Origin: Patagioenas fasciata
Taxonomy: Eukaryota > Chordata > Aves > Columbiformes > Columbidae
DNA: 64,000 bases
Assembly: GCF_037038585.1 (NCBI RefSeq)
Contig: NC_092520.1
Coordinates: 188,584,604 to 188,648,603 of the forward strand
Reading direction: 5' to 3'
Shown here: positions 36,822 through 47,533 of the stretch, piece after piece
Numbering within the stretch: position 1 is the stretch's first letter
Layout: each line of letters opens with the position of its first letter
Notes under the pieces: generated by a model
The model's input: only the letters and a program-made list of their open reading frames with translations
What the model was told of the DNA's origin: nothing
Database searches by the model: none
Made by a program: the position numbers and the translations under genes

Positions 36822-38901
36822 TTTTGTGTGTAGCACCAAGTAGAAATCCATTGGAATGTGCTGCTGGGAGCCTGAAGAGCTGGACTCCCTTGGCAACTTG
36901 TTTTTTAAATACTTTATGCTCACTGTAAAATGCATCAAATTACTGCAAAACATGAATAACTGCTGTGATTCCAAGGGAAGAAGACACAGTGGTGCTTAGA
37001 GGAAGAAAGGCAAAAAATTAATAATGTGCTTTAAGTAGGTGCAGTTCACAGCATTTTGATCTTCTAGTAATACAGAGGATATAAAGAAAGTACAGCTGAA
37101 AAAATCAACACAGTTCACTCCAGTCTCTCAATAAATGACAGCTTAACAGAATGAAAAGATTTTATAAAAATACATTTTTAAAAAGCCCCATAAACCACCA
37201 CTGTCTTTCATACCTGAAATGAATTGATCACAGTTTTATAATATAAGCAATTATATTCTGAAAATTAAAATATGTAGAGAAAAAATTATAAAAGTGACAA
37301 AATTGCCTTTTTTTTTACTAATAGAGAATGTGAGATTAATATTTTGATTTATAAATAAGTGCAAGACGTAATAATGTTGATTTTTTCAGATGTGACTTAT
37401 GTCTTCAGTGTTTGTAGCTGGAAGGGGAAGCTAAAATGTTTGAAATGTGGTTTTCTTTGGTATGTATTTAAACTATAAATGACCTTTTTGTAGCTAAAGG
37501 CCATCTGTATATTATAATTTTAGATGTTTTGTGGTACATTAGCAGGAATAAAACTTCTGTCGTTCTTGCACCGATATTCCAATATAGGGACTGCGGTCCT
37601 TAGATTGCACAGGACACAGCTTCAAGTTTCTCCATCCAGTTTCAAGTCCCATAGCACATTCTGGAAGAAAAAACTTGTGAATCTTGGTGCTTTCGATACT
37701 ATGTGAGACGGTATCATTGTATAACTATAGATTTATTTTGGTATAATGTCTTTAGATATTGTAAACTTTCTGGAAAAGCTACTATGTTTTTCTCCATGGT
37801 GACTTTTTCATTGGCAGACTGGTGAGTCCCAGGACACAGTGGTCACTACCAGTTGGAAAAAAAATCTCCAGGATTTTTTGTTCTTTTGGTACTGCTTAAG
37901 AAATACTACCTGTTTCTTAAAATGCTGGAAAGTATTATCCTACTGGATCCTGATTATGGAAACATGTGAGAAAGATCCAAACAAATCGCAATGTACACTG
38001 CATGTGTTTGTAATCTGTGTGACATCAAAATATAAGTAGGGATCAGTTCTGTTTAATGGCCTGTTTTTTTCACCTTCTGTTGACAAGACTAAATACCTTA
38101 TTGAGTCACGGAAGAGGAAAAATACATGTCAGAAAAGTACAATTTTGTGACTTGGCGATTGTGTGTTACCAACACTATCTCAGTAAGACGTCCTTACTTC
38201 TTGTGCTACATAGTATTTTCCAAGCCGGGGGGGAGTTATACCGTTCAGGACTGCTGGCTGTGTACACACAAATACACACAAGCAAAACCGTAGTTTTATG
38301 CTGTATTATCCTTGCAAGACGCTTAGGCAAGTAAACTGCCTCTTTAGGCTTAAAGTCCTGTTGCAGTGTGAAAATACCGCCTGAAATTCTTGTTTAAAAT
38401 AGTAAAGACGTGCGGGTAAAAAAAAAAAAAAAGAGAAAAGAAAAAAGTTGCACGGCCTCGATGTTTTTCTTTAATTTTTCTTCTTCTTTTCCTTTCAATT
38501 CCCCGCTTCCCCGCAGCCTTTCGCTGTTTCCCCGCGTTTCATCATGCAGCCGCCGGGGCGGGGGGGCCCAGCCCGGCCCGGCCCGCAGCACCGCAGCACC
38601 GCAGCGTGTGCGTCCGTGTCCCCCGCGCCGCCGTCTTGCGGACCTCGGGACGAGTTTTCCGCGCTCCGCTCTCGCCTCCCCGCCCCTGGAAGGCAGGAGG
38701 AGGAGGGAGGGAGTTGCGGAGGGACGTGGCTTTGCCTAAAAACCCACCCGCCCAGCCGGAGCTGCGGGGGGAGGCCGGGGGTGTCCATTTTAGCGGGCGG
38801 GCGGTGCTCCGGGAGGGGGGAGCCGACTCGGGAGGCGTGAATCATCCCACAAACACACGCTGAGAGGTTGTGGCAGCAGAGAGCAGCGTTTGGGGCGATT
38901 C

Positions 38902-38937
38902 TTTTTTTTTTTTTTTTAATTTTTTTTCTTTCCCCAA
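38902..38937 (+). repeat. ST7: Poly(T) tract in the ST7 5' leader
   Basis: A run of 16 T, then AA, 8 T and CTTT, ends just before the start codon at 38943. It lies inside an otherwise GC-rich island and would be a U-rich tract in the mRNA leader if transcription begins upstream. Confidence 0.85.
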
Positions 38938-38942
38938 AAAAC

Positions 38943-39093
38943 ATGGCTGAAGCTGGGACGGGCTTTTTGGAACAGCTGAAATCTTGCATCGTCTGGTCCT
39001 GGACTTATCTCTGGACGCTGTGGTTCTTCATCATGCTCTTCCTGGTCTACATCTTAAGGGTGCCCCTGAAGATCAATGACAATTTAACCACAG
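38943..39093 (+). CDS. ST7: Suppressor of tumorigenicity 7 protein, coding exon 1 (5' partial gene)
   Basis: ST7 is a conserved multi-pass membrane protein named for a proposed tumour-suppressor role; its biochemical activity is not settled (family knowledge). The exon encodes 50 residues beginning MAEAGTGFLEQLKSCIVWSW and ending PLKINDNLTT, plus one base of the next codon, then donor gtacgg. This fits vertebrate ST7, where the next exon starts with Val completed by that G. Residues 16-39 are strongly hydrophobic and aromatic and form the first membrane segment. The ATG has A at -3 and G at +4, a strong context. It is the first in-frame ATG, since the open frame extends upstream only through non-ATG codons. 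All later exons lie beyond 64000. Confidence 0.95.
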
Positions 39094-41539
39094 GTACGGT
39101 GCGATCATTCCCGCGGTCCTTTCACCCCCGGTGGAAGGGGAGGTCGGGCTGCCCGCGGGGGAGAAAACCCACGGAAGGGCTCGAGTGTTCCGTCCCGTTA
39201 AGGGCCGGAGGGGTCGGGGCAGTACGGTGGTTCTCCCCTTCCCCGAAACGCTCCCGTTAGGGGTTGCCCGGGGTGGTGGGGGGTTCCCGGGGTCCCCCGG
39301 ACTTTTGCGTTTTCTCCGCACACGTTGCTTGCTGGTACCGGTGAGATTTTGTCAGGGCTGGGTTGAGTAAGTGTTAGCTTGTGGTTGAGTCTTGACGTGG
39401 TGTAGTTAGACGAGGGAAAGCTTGAAGGTACGCGGAGAGCTCAGCTGAGTTTCCTTCTGGAGGTGAGAGCCTTAAAGTAGTTGTGCTGTGGCCGGAACGG
39501 GCTGTGGAAATGCCAGCGTCACCCAGAAGGTGCTTCGTGGTGGGCAGAGAGACCATCTCCCCGTGGTGTGGCTCTGCCTGCTGGCTTTGCCGAGTGAGCC
39601 ACCGGAGGGATGCTGCTTGGTCCTTGTGCCCACCAACCTCCTGCTGCTCCCGGGTGTGAGGGGCACTGGGGGCGCTGCTCTGGCTCCTCCCTTGTGCTCT
39701 GAGTAGAGGTAAAGAAGTCAAGATGACTTCAGGGGTATAGGGCAAACTGTGGCTTTGCCCTAGATAAAGCTTGCTGGAGTTGTATTTCACACTGGACTTC
39801 TACTAAAGGAGTAAACATATTGATTTTTGGCTAGCAGGCTCTTTGAGGAAAAAAAAAAAAAAGGTATGTCTGGTTTTCAAGTAATGGCTTAAGCTGTTTA
39901 TAATGGTTTTGCAGCATAAATGATGAGCGAAACTGTGTTTTCCCCCCCCACAATGTCATGCTTATTCTGTACTTTTGAGACTGGGAGTTGTAGGGGCTTG
40001 AGCAAAAAAAATGCAGCTGTTCAATTCACAAGCCTAAGTCAGGAACAACCAAAAGTAATTTACATCTCGTAGTCCCTTGGTCTCAATTTGTTTCCATAAC
40101 AGGCTTATCTTTGATGTGGACTGAGTAAATATGTAAATACAAATCCATCTTCACTTACGGGGCGGTTCATTCTTTCTGGGAGCTTTCTCAGGAACAGGTG
40201 GCACAGGCACATATGAGAAATTCCAAAGGAAAATTATATTTGTGGAAAATTCTTGGTTGCTTTGAAGCATAAAAAAGAGCTGGTTATTATGGGGAATATG
40301 TGTGGATTTGGGTAGTATATGTAATGGAATTAACATATTTTCCCGTACCATTTATATTCTACTTAAGCATGTTTTAACAGGATTAGAACTTTTGTTTCTG
40401 GTAAAAAAATGATATCAGCTTATTCTTCTGGATGATAATAAATAATATACCTGCAAGTGTGCTGGAAGATTAACACTGTTGCAATGGATTTTGACTGTTA
40501 AGACTCACAAAGGCAGTATGGCCACTACTGTATTCAATCAAAATTAACTTATGTAGTGTCAACCAGCCTGAATAAGGCAGGTATGTCTTTATCTTGAAAT
40601 GGCTTATTTTTCCTTCCTATCTACTGTGATAATTTAATTTCCTCCCCACACATGCACTGGAGAAGGCAATTTGTTTTGGGGGCAGATGAGATGTAACCCA
40701 TGTGGCATCCCTCTTGCTGGGAAGCCAAATGTTATCTGAGCACTCTTTACCCGTCTTTCCAGCCTGTTCTTATTTGATAAGCTTTTGGCAAATCCAGCAT
40801 CAACGAGGAATAATTAAAAAAAAAAAAAAAGATTCAGCATACTGCAATTTTCATTTTAAGCATAGACGGTAAACACAATTAAAACCAGCTTTTAAATACA
40901 ATTTGGTCAAAATTTTTCAATATGTCCTTGAACAACTATCCTGTTTGTTCTGACTTTGCTGCACACTGGTTGGAACAGGATGTAATTCTCTTTACTTGAT
41001 TCTTAATGATTTATGTAAACGTAAGTCCCAGGTAAACATTGCAGGCCGTGGTTGTCAAGCAACAATGTCAGGATGATTTTTATGATCATTTTCACTTTTG
41101 GAACAAAGTCACAGACATCCATTTTTGACCTAATCAAACTCTTCTGATTTTTTTCCTGAGTTTGAACAAACTAATTCTTGATGCATTTTCTCAATTGAAA
41201 TGTTACTCCAGCCACCTTCAGCTGAGTCATGTTGGTTTTCATTGAAGTGTCCCAAAATGCAAGTAAAATGACAGTATGAAATCTGCAAAGCCAAGAGATT
41301 CTCACACCTGTGTGTTTTAAAGCATTGAGGGCGTTAAAAAGCCCAAAGAAATTACTAGTAAGTCCCAAAGTGCATGATGAAAATGAGTTAACAGGGAAGA
41401 ACGACAGGCACAATATGGCTGTTATGCATCCTCTGTTCCTAAGTGGGGTTTATTAAAAAATCAGCACTGTCAATAGCTTGATCTTTTTTGTTTTGTCTTG
41501 TTTTTCAAAGTTTTTGTGAATGGATTAAAAATTATCTGA

Positions 41540-42345
41540 TTTATTGTGGATTTCTTTTTCCCCAACTGATCACAATGGGATCCTGTCAGTGGGTTAACGT
41601 TGCTCATGAAGTACCACAGCAACTGGCCTCAGATGTGATACTGATCAAATGGACCTCAGTGATGTGAAAATAGAAGTATAAATGTTCCTGCTAAAACTTC
41701 TGCATGACGTAAAGAAATAATAAGGTGATTAAAAACAATGACTGGGCGTTTTCACAGAATAAGCTGGATCTGTTGGTGAGCTGGGGTCAAACTAACTGGT
41801 TGTCAGTACCACCAGACCCAAACTTAAATAGCTGGTCAGAAAAATGCAGTTCCACAGGTATGATTTGCACCTCATGAAATAGTGATTTAGAAAGGTTTCA
41901 GATGTTTAGATCAAACATCTTAACCCAAGCCCACAATGGGCTGCTGTGATATGAGCGACTAGTGTGGCACGTACGGGAGAGTAGCTACCAGAGGGACTGG
42001 GACTTCGTGCTGCTGTATGATTTTGGTTTTCCATGCCTGATGTCGATGTTTCTAGAATGAAGTTCAAAAGCTGGAGAACGTAGTGGAAAAATGATTTAAG
42101 GGCTGGAGAGAAGCATCAAAGATTTTGCTTGGGAAGTGACTGGATTAAAGTGAAGAGGTATTGTCATGGGGGAGAAATAAGTGGCCTTTTAGTCATGAAA
42201 AGATTAATAAGAATTGATAAATGGAAGCAGAGGGGAAACTCAATTCAGTCATAATCAGACATTAATTTTTAATGAACCATGGATTAGCTACTAAAGGAAC
42301 CTGTGGGTTTCCCATGTCTGAAAGTCTTCAAATCAGATGGCCAAA
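41540..42345 (+). mobile_element. Ancient CR1/L3-type LINE, reverse-transcriptase 3' half, heavily decayed
   Basis: No frame is open, but the order and wording of LINE reverse-transcriptase landmarks survive. A GVPQG-like segment (GTACCACAGCAACTGG) lies at 41611. A decayed FADDTK-like segment lies at 41699-41716. A DLLVSWG-like segment lies at 41766-41787. A block resembling the '[11 protein letters not shown]' region lies at 42078-42118. The 3' C-terminal portion follows at 42241-42340, including a decayed version of the final region with conserved Ser-Pro-Ser-Leu. Order and spacing agree with an old CR1/L3 family copy in sense with ST7. Family assignment is from memory of consensus features. 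Confidence 0.65.
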
Positions 42346-43295
42346 TCCGAGTCGCTAGTGTTCGTGCAGCCTTAAATCAGTTTCCAGTGAGGACTTGGGC
42401 AGTGGGCTGTGCAGCAGTAGCGGTCAGAGTAATTACGGATGGTTTTACCAAATAGTCCAATGGTCACTTCTAGCTGTAAGTTTTATTAAGATGAAATGTG
42501 CAGCCTTTTTTTCCCCCCTTCTTTTGATGTTGTACACATGTGCGTGCCCCCCACATTGGGTAGGTGTGGTCAGTCATTCTGCATGTTTCATTGAGCTTCC
42601 ACGCTTGAAAGTCCTTGCAGTTTGGAGTAGCGTAATTTCAGTATCCTCAGCTGAGTAGATTACTGTGATATAATCAAAGGGAAATCTAGTCTGTCATATT
42701 AAAATATTCATGTTAAATCTTCTTGTGGTGTTTCATGGGTTTTTTTGCATTTTATTGAAACTTGATGCACAAATCAAATCATAAAAACCTTTATGAATAA
42801 GACTGTTTGAACTATTATAACTGTGCCATACCATTAGCCAGGAAGCAAGAGAGGAGACTTAATATACCAGGCTGAAATAGTAAATGCAGAATAAGTAGCT
42901 GAGGAAGCGGATGTTTTCATCTTATTCCAAAATAATTAATATAAACATGATTATTTTATATAACATGCTGTATTTTCCTCCCAGGTTGGCACTTGCACAA
43001 TTTCCGAATGCCACATTAATCTGAACTAAGACACACCTCTTCTAAAAACGTGAAACCCTGCTTGTTTTTCCTGACTTAACAGTTTGGCTTTCTAGTCATA
43101 TCCTAAGAAGGAAAAAGTCCCAGAAGTTAAACAGTTTCTGGTTATTGTATTTATCCTTTCGAAGCAAAACAGAAGGATTTAATAACCAGAGTGTTAAGTG
43201 CAACTGGCTTGTGATGAGGCAGAAACGAGGAAACCTTTGGGTTGCTGAGGGTAGAGAAATCAGAAAACCTGATTTCCTAAAAGCGTGGATAAAAA

Positions 43296-43385
43296 ATATC
43301 TGGGTATGAGGTCTGGGTTGAATCCAGCTCTGTCAGTGTCTGCCAAGTATTATTGGCTGTCTGTGGGACACCCTACTTCAGCTGC
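43296..43385 (+). mobile_element. Possible MIR-like SINE core
   Basis: A segment with CTGGGTTGAATCCAGCTCTG followed some 20 bases later by TTGGCTGTCTGTGGGACA resembles the tRNA-derived B-box and core of MIR SINEs. Only about 65 bases are comparable and the flanks do not extend the match, so this is tentative. Confidence 0.3.
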
Positions 43386-46300
43386 ACTGGAGCATCGCCC
43401 CATACTCTTACCAGCTGAACTTCTAGAGAAAAGAGGGTTAGAAGCCTGCAGTGTGAAAGACAACGAGTGACTGTGTCCTGCCCTGAGGTCAGTGAACCCA
43501 GAGAACCACAGCTGATACAGCAAGACTACATCACCTTGGTGAGGAGCTGGTGGCTGTGACAAAGTTTGTTTTTCTTCATTATGATTCTTTAATTATTATT
43601 CTGGTGTTCCTACTGAAATAATTACCTAGAGTTTTAATTAATGTGGGATTTGTGACCATGTAATAGGCTTCTCTTAGAGCCCAGCACTTTAAACACTGTG
43701 CACGGTGCCAGCCATTTGGAGAGGAGAAGGAGGCTGATGTGCAACAGCACCTGCAGCACTGGCCAGTGCCGGATTACTGACTCACGGTCAGGGTCTGTGC
43801 GTGCATGGGCAAGACAGAGCAAACATGTTCAAATTGTCTCTTTTGTTCCCTGGGAAATTAGGATAACAGCATTTTCTCTTCATCCAAGAGTCCTTCTGAA
43901 GACACAAAACAGACTTTTAGGCAGCCAGAAGCTATGGTGATCTTGTCCACCTCAGATGCATTCACTAATGTGTTCATTGCACAGGCTGCGGTAAATGAAG
44001 CACTCAGACCACTCCTGTCTCATTGAACCCTCATTTTATGAAAACTATCCGGTATTTAACCATGCAAGAAAGCTGAGTGTGATGCTACAACCAGAAATAC
44101 TGAGGGAGGTGAAGAGATGGAGCATGGCTCTCAGGTTTACGCTGTGCTATCTTAGCGTCGTGGTTGCTGTCAATGAAGCTCATCTTGTCTTTCTGATCTT
44201 CCCTTCCTTGGCTTCCTGACCTTGCAGATATATTGATCAACAGCAGTACAATAAGTAACTTTTCATTCCCATGGTCTCAAACTCAAGTAGCAGCAGAAAA
44301 CAGTTGCCTGTTATTAAAATTTAACTAATGGTCACTTTTTTCCTGCTGGTGATATTTGGCCGTGTGGAGCTGCGTGTGCACAGGCCTACAGTGATAAACC
44401 ACCCTTAAGGCCGAAGGTGTTTTGTTGGCTGTGGACACTGGACTGCCGGTGCCTGAGCTGTGTGCTTGATCTCCATCATGTGTGTCGCGGTGTGTTTGCT
44501 GTGATAGCATTTTGACAACGTGGTCAGGAGGTGTTGTTTCCCTTCATAAATTTAAGCCTGGGAAGGTAATCATGAGGGTTGGAAAACATTAACCTGAGGA
44601 AGGCCAGGGAATTTGAAATGGGTTAAAAACAAGTGATCAGCTTCCTTGTTTTGAGAAGAGCTAAAGGAGAGTTGTTTTTGCATTTGTGGACTTGCTGGTA
44701 GTTGCTTGGCCTTTTTTTAAGTCATCTGCCATCATTGTGATGGGTTTCCCTGTAAGCATCTGCTGTGTGAACTACAGAAGTGAGTGTGGTGGTCTGACCA
44801 TGGAAAATCCAAACCAAAATTTCTATGCCACCAAAAGGAGATGGAGAAACTCATAACTCCCTGCAAGTGCAGCGTTGAGGGTTTTTTTCTGTATGAACTA
44901 GACTATTGAAAGTAAAATTTAAATTGCATGACTGCTTCTGGCAAGGTTGACATTAATTCTGCATATGGATTTCACAGAATGAACCGTATCAGTAATATAT
45001 ACATATTTGTAAGTATAGATAGTTTGCTCATTGACCCCAAATCACTTGTCTTTTAATTTTTTTGCATTTCTCAGAATGTCCCTTCCTGCTGATCTTATTT
45101 TTCTGCAGTCCTAATGGAATTAAAGTAAACAGTGTTCTGTTTACTGTTAACCTCCATCTTCAGTTGTATTGGCTACAGCACTGTGAAGCATTTGTAGTGG
45201 CTGCTGAGCCTCCAGACAGGGTTTGGATGTTAGAGGTCTCTTTGATCTGCCTTTTTGGGGTTTGCAAAAAATTAGTTGTTACCTGGACGTAGGCTAATGT
45301 TCAAGAGGTTATTATAAAACACATTTTAACCATTTTAAGCACGTGTATTTTCAGCATGTTACACTTGGAAACTCACCCTTTAATTTTTATGGAAAAGAAT
45401 ATGACAAGCATGGAAGTCGTGTGTTATTTTTGACAAAAGTCTGCATAGGTGAAACTTCGGATTCTTGTGGGTGGAGAAGCCCTAAGAAAACTTGATAGAT
45501 CAATTCCTGATGGATACAGCATACTTGTTTTCTGTGAATGTTGGCATTTCTTCATGAGTTTGAGTTTTTGAATGAGCTTAGTTTTTCAGTCAGCATCAAA
45601 TGCAGAAAACTGAGTGAAATTTGTAGCAAATGCAAGGATTTCAGAAAACACTTCTTCAAGAAATTGACTTTCATACTACTGAAGCTCTAGAAGACTTGCA
45701 GCCAGTATTTGAGGGGAACTGTGTGAGAGCCTTCAAAATAATATTTGGTAACATCTTGAGTGAGCTTACTGTAGCGCTGGCTGATATGCAACCACGGAGT
45801 TGTGCTGCCAGCTTCTAACTGCAGTCTCTTGTCCTCCATGTGCTGAGGAAAATCTTCAGAAGTGCTCTTAAAACTGCATATATGTAGTGGGATTTTCCCA
45901 AAGCATCCACCGAGTGCCTGGATAAATTTAGCCCGAAAGAACATAGGCCCCATTGTCCACAGAGGTCGTAGGTCCCAATTGTCTGAGCAGCTGCAAGAAT
46001 ACTATGCTTCTAAATTAAAGGAAAAAATTAGAATAGGTAAGTTTTTGTGTGGTTGTTTTGTAAACAAATCAAGTGCAAAAATCTAGATCAGAAATCTGCA
46101 TTTGTGAAAGATGCAAGAAGTGCTGTCAGTGCCTAAAGGGCTGAAAAGAGAAATACATAATTTTGTGCCAAAGCTCTACATTAAATGAAAAACAGAAGGA
46201 TGTGATGCCTGCCTTGAGAGCACCTAGTAGGATTTAGGAAGATGATGTTGCATAAACCAGGGATTTTTAGGGAAATGGTATGCTGTGTTTTAAAATGGAT

Positions 46301-47533
46301 TCTGAAAACTGCAGCATCTCCGAGAGGAACCGGGCAGAGTCCAGCGAGAGCACATTGCTAGTGTGAGGAAGCTCAAACTGTTTACCAAATCACAGAGAAG
46401 CTACAGAAGCAACTAGAGGGTGGCTGAGGAGGACTGAGAGCTTTCATTTAGTTGACAAACATATAGTGAATTTCCTAAATATTTGAAGTTAAAATACATG
46501 TGTTACACTTGGCAGCATTGGGGTCAACTGTGTAGTGGGAAGGTACTAAAGTAACCTTTAATACAGGGGAGACAAATCTTGCACAAAACACGTGGCTGCA
46601 AGCTGGATCCCGAGGAATTCACATGCAAAGTATGTTTTTAAAGGAGATTTTTGAAGATGTGTGTGTTTGGACTTGACTGCCATTGCAAGCGATGCTGTGG
46701 CTTTGCAGCTTTGGCTGTCGTGGATATTAAGACCGTCGTGTAATGAGGATTGCCAGACTCGATAGAGGGGGAATGGCAGTGGAATCTGAGGGCCTGTGAT
46801 AAATGGGAGAGCTGACTAGTAAAAACACAATCACACTGAGATTAAAAAGAACCAACACCCAGCTGGGAGCGATTGCTAACGGTGTGCAGGCACCTTGTGC
46901 AAGCACAGAGGCTCCCACAGTCCCCGGACGTGCCAGAACGTCTCTGAGCGTGCCAGACCCCCGTCCACACCGAGCCCAGGCTCTCTGTGTGCACTGCGGT
47001 CAGCGGGCAAGCTCTGTGCTTAAGGGAGAGTTATTTGTCTTGTTGGCAAGTGCTAAAGCAAATAAAACCACCCAGGTGGTGACTTATATTCGATGATTGA
47101 GCAGCTCTCCTGGACTTAAATCTACAGAAATGAACATGATCATGAGAAAGCACTGAAGATAGTGTCTTCTGTGCAGCAGCCACAAATCAGGATTCAGCTA
47201 TTTAATAACAAGGCTAGCTGTTTAAGAAGATATTTTATACTTAACAAAATAAGCCCATACTCTGACATCTGTTGGTATGTTGAATACAGCTGACAGTTAT
47301 GTTTAACTGTACAGGGAGAAGCAAGGCAGAGGGAGACAAGGCCCTGGTCCCGCAAGTCTTTAATGGTATGATTGTTGTTTATAGGTCCAGGGTTTTACTG
47401 CAAAGGTAACTAATGGGCATGAAATTTCAATGACTAGGACATAAATGGTTTACCAAGGTACTGCAGGAAGCCTCTAGCAAAACTGGGGATAGAGCCCCCA
47501 ATTTCTTCCATCCCAAGGCAGTTTTACCTCTTG

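Larger units (their letters stand above)
33151..38480. other. Intergenic DNA between CAPZA2 and ST7, second part
   Basis: This is AT-rich sequence with simple repeats, listed separately, and no recognised gene. AATAAA motifs such as the one near 35330 are isolated and cannot be tied to a transcript. Confidence 0.6.
38500..39330 (+). promoter_or_regulatory. ST7: ST7 CpG island and promoter region
   Basis: Base composition changes sharply from AT-rich flanks to strongly G+C- and CpG-rich sequence that surrounds ST7 coding exon 1, as expected for a housekeeping promoter. A GC-box-like GGGGCGGGGG lies at 38555-38564. A CCATTTTAG motif at 38785-38793 fits a YY1-type site. No TATA box is evident. 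The transcription start cannot be placed from sequence alone. Confidence 0.8.

Noticed and set aside
38868-38942. Amino-terminal extension of ST7 from an upstream in-frame non-ATG codon
   Set aside because: The extension is encoded by the poly(T) tract, starts at TTG and is not part of the family. The ATG at 38943 has strong context and gives the expected N-terminus.
45687-45953. 88-codon minus-strand frame opposite a 62-codon plus-strand frame
   Set aside because: I wondered about a decayed DNA transposon, but no transposase motif or terminal repeats could be seen.
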